Of a stretch of DNA of 16,902 bases, positions 15,536 through 16,902 are shown piece after piece. This DNA comes from Gammaproteobacteria bacterium. Lineage in GTDB: Bacteria > Pseudomonadota > Gammaproteobacteria > SZUA-21. The stretch lies in contig JALUUZ010000077.1 in NCBI GenBank assembly GCA_027021095.1, positions 1-16,902 of the forward strand, read 5' to 3'. Numbering within the stretch: position 1 is the first letter of the stretch; each line of letters begins with the position of its first letter. The translations under genes and the position numbers were made by a program. Below the pieces are notes generated by a model. That model ran no database searches and had not been told where the DNA came from. It saw only the letters and a program-made list of their open reading frames with translations.

Positions 15536-15790
15536 TCAGCCCATCAGGCTGTCGAGTTCCCCTTCCATGTGCAATTCGGTCAGCTCGGTGAACCCGCCGA
15601 TCCATTTCTGGCCGATGACGATCTGCGGCACGGTCCTGGCGTTGTTCGATACCTTGAGCATCTCTTTCAATGCCTCACGCGACTGGTCGACACGCACTTC
15701 CTCGAACGCAATATTCCACTTTTTCAACAATCCTTTGACATTGTCGCACACCGGACAGGTGGCGGTACTGTAGACTTTGACCACTGACAT
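15536..15790 (-). CDS. Glutaredoxin (dithiol, CPVC active site)
   Basis: The 84-residue product has the glutaredoxin fold signature: KVYSTATCPVCDNVK with active-site Cys12 and Cys15, the cis-proline loop TVPQI at 53-57 and the glutathione-binding GGFTEL at 65-70. It should reduce disulfides or glutathionylated proteins in the cytosol with glutathione. The usual dithiol centre is CPYC; Val at the third place is a modest variation. The ATG at 15790 has AGGTAA about 9 nt upstream. It is probably the first gene of a two-gene unit with the phosphatase. Confidence 0.93.
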   Translation of the reverse strand: MSVVKVYSTATCPVCDNVKGLLKKWNIAFEEVRVDQSREALKEMLKVSNNARTVPQIVIGQKWIGGFTELTELHMEGELDSLMG

Positions 15791-15849
15791 AATAATATTA
15801 CCTGTTTCTAATATAAGCAGACTATTCTAGGAGGAAAACGGGCAAAATA

Positions 15850-16082
15850 CTAGCCCGCATTTCTCACCACCGTTCGTCGCGAGACGGCGCAAGGGTGCGG
15901 CATGGGTGGCTTTCGCGACCGAGGAGCGCGCAGGCAAGTAGGGTGCGTTGTACGCACCACCACCACGATAGAACGCATCGCATCACCCGAAGATGCTTTA
16001 CTGGCTCGCCGACCGAGCGAAAGCCAGCCAGGGCGTGCCATGGCACCGTCGCAGTAGAAGGGTGGTGAGAAATGCGGCCTAG
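15850..16082. mobile_element. MITE-like 233-bp element with 22-bp inverted ends
   Basis: The arms 15850-15871 and 16061-16082 are inverted copies with one mismatch: CTAG, one variable base, then the 17-bp CCGCATTTCTCACCACC. The outer CTAG on both sides could be a target duplication or part of the ends. Inner parts are also inverted (TGGCTTTCGC near 15908-15917 against GCGAAAGCCA near 16017-16026), and a central hairpin GGTGCGT-TGT-ACGCACC lies near 15943-15959. The whole element can fold back on itself. It encodes nothing and occupies most of the 336-bp gap between the glutaredoxin and GltS-like genes. This is the structure of a non-autonomous transposable element; the parent family is not identified. 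Confidence 0.7.
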
Positions 16083-16126
16083 CCCGGCATCAACCGCACC
16101 CCTGGGCAGGTTTTACCAAGCCCGGC

Positions 16127-16902
16127 TCAATCGATATCGAGCTTGCCGTACAGGCTTTCCATCGGCACAGAGCAGCCCTTCTCGGTCACGATGCGTACAT
16201 GCGCCGGCCGCAGCCTGCGTGGCTCCGCCACCCCGCAGGAATGCGCGATCAGGCACACGCCCTGCACCAGGTTGTCGACATAATGCTTGACCCGTTGCGC
16301 CTTGAGTTCCGGATCGAGTCCTTTCTGCAGCCGCGGGTTGTGCGTGGTGATGCCGGTCGGGCAGGTGTTTTGACTGCACTCCATCGCCTGGATACAACCG
16401 AGCGCAAACATGAATCCCCGCGCCGAGGCCACGAAATCCGCACCGGCGGCCAGGGCCCAGGCCACCTCGCCCGGCGTCACCAGTTTTCCGGATGCGATCA
16501 GCCGGACCCGATCTTTGAGCCCGTACTTGATCAGTAAGGCCACCACGCCGTGCAGGCTTTCCCTGATCGGCATGCCCATGTAGTCGATCAGGCTCATCGG
16601 TGCTGCGCCGGAGCCACCGTCGGCCGAGTCCACGGTGATAAAGTCCGGCGCGCTGGCCTTGCCGCGGGTGCCGATCTCGGTGAACAGCGCGGTCAGCCAC
16701 TGGTAGTCGCCGATCACCGCCTTGAACCCGACCGGCTTCTGGGTCACCGAACGCACATGGTCGATCATGTCGAGCAAATCGCCGACCGATTCGATTTCCG
16801 GGTGACGGTTGGGGCTGATCGAATCCTGGCCGGCCGGAATACCGCGAATCGCGGCGATCTCCTCGGTGACCTTGGCCCCAGGCAGAATCCCACCCTTACC
16901 CG
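16127..16902 (-). CDS. FMN-binding glutamate synthase family protein, C-terminal part
   Basis: The visible 257 codons are the C-terminal part of a GltS-type FMN barrel; the start is beyond the right edge. Segments GKGGILPGAKVTEEIAAIRG, PAGQDSISPNRHPEI, GFKAVIGDY and FITVDSADGGSGAAP match the flavin and substrate loops of the synthase domain of glutamate synthase. CIQAMECSQNTCPTGI keeps the C-x5-C-x4-C spacing that holds the [3Fe-4S] cluster in GltB. The protein ends soon after the barrel (SLYGKLDID), without the GXGXG C-terminal domain of true GltB, so it belongs to the shorter stand-alone family of archaeal-type or GltS-like proteins whose physiological role is often unclear. Confidence 0.9.
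   Translation of the reverse strand, partial: GKGGILPGAKVTEEIAAIRGIPAGQDSISPNRHPEIESVGDLLDMIDHVRSVTQKPVGFKAVIGDYQWLTALFTEIGTRGKASAPDFITVDSADGGSGAAPMSLIDYMGMPIRESLHGVVALLIKYGLKDRVRLIASGKLVTPGEVAWALAAGADFVASARGFMFALGCIQAMECSQNTCPTGITTHNPRLQKGLDPELKAQRVKHYVDNLVQGVCLIAHSCGVAEPRRLRPAHVRIVTEKGCSVPMESLYGKLDID

Overview
The window looks like chromosomal DNA of a gammaproteobacterium. The evidence is the housekeeping gene families present, the high GC content of most genes, a standard tRNA-Ser(GGA) with encoded CCA, and sigma70-like promoters. No species can be named from the sequence alone.

Layout. (1) 1-533, minus: N-terminal part of a DacB/PBP4-type D-alanyl-D-alanine carboxypeptidase. It is divergent from (2) 689-2788, plus: an anion transporter that fuses an FHA domain to a SulP permease and a STAS domain. 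(3) 2789-3121: a non-coding cluster of degenerate TGGACATCCA-centred repeats in both orientations, followed by a good sigma70-like promoter. (4) 3122-9773, plus: a complete, tightly overlapping Wadjet operon of type I gene content, jetA-jetB-jetC-jetD (DUF3375, DUF4194, SMC-like ATPase, DUF3322/DUF2220 Toprim nuclease). This family is known to restrict plasmids by extruding and cutting small circular DNA. (5) 9842-12204, minus: an AT-richer segment with an unrecognised 636-residue seven-helix membrane protein and a small membrane-protein gene broken by one in-frame TGA.

(6) 12352-13046: a tRNA-Ser(GGA) gene on the minus strand, followed by slightly more than three tandem copies of a 180-bp unit. 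Each full unit carries the last 19 nt of the tRNA, a perfect 17-bp hairpin, several smaller hairpins and a 14-nt sequence complementary to the T-arm of the same tRNA. The architecture closely parallels the E. coli tyrT/rtT repeat region, but it is attached to a different tRNA and has a different-looking sequence. I regard it as the most novel object in the window.

(7) 13131-14939, plus: Sfp-type phosphopantetheinyl transferase, zinc-ribbon Nudix hydrolase and a YcgN-family cysteine-cluster protein, probably one transcription unit. (8) 14920-15790, minus: histidine phosphatase and glutaredoxin, convergent with the preceding genes. (9) 15850-16082: a 233-bp MITE-like element with 22-bp inverted ends. 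(10) 16127-16902, minus: C-terminal part of a stand-alone FMN/[3Fe-4S] glutamate-synthase-like protein that runs off the window.

The Wadjet genes clearly act together. The segment from 2789 to about 12350 has the flavour of an accessory region (repeats, defence operon, AT-rich membrane genes, decayed gene) between core genes. I could not find matching attachment sites that would define it as one integrated island.
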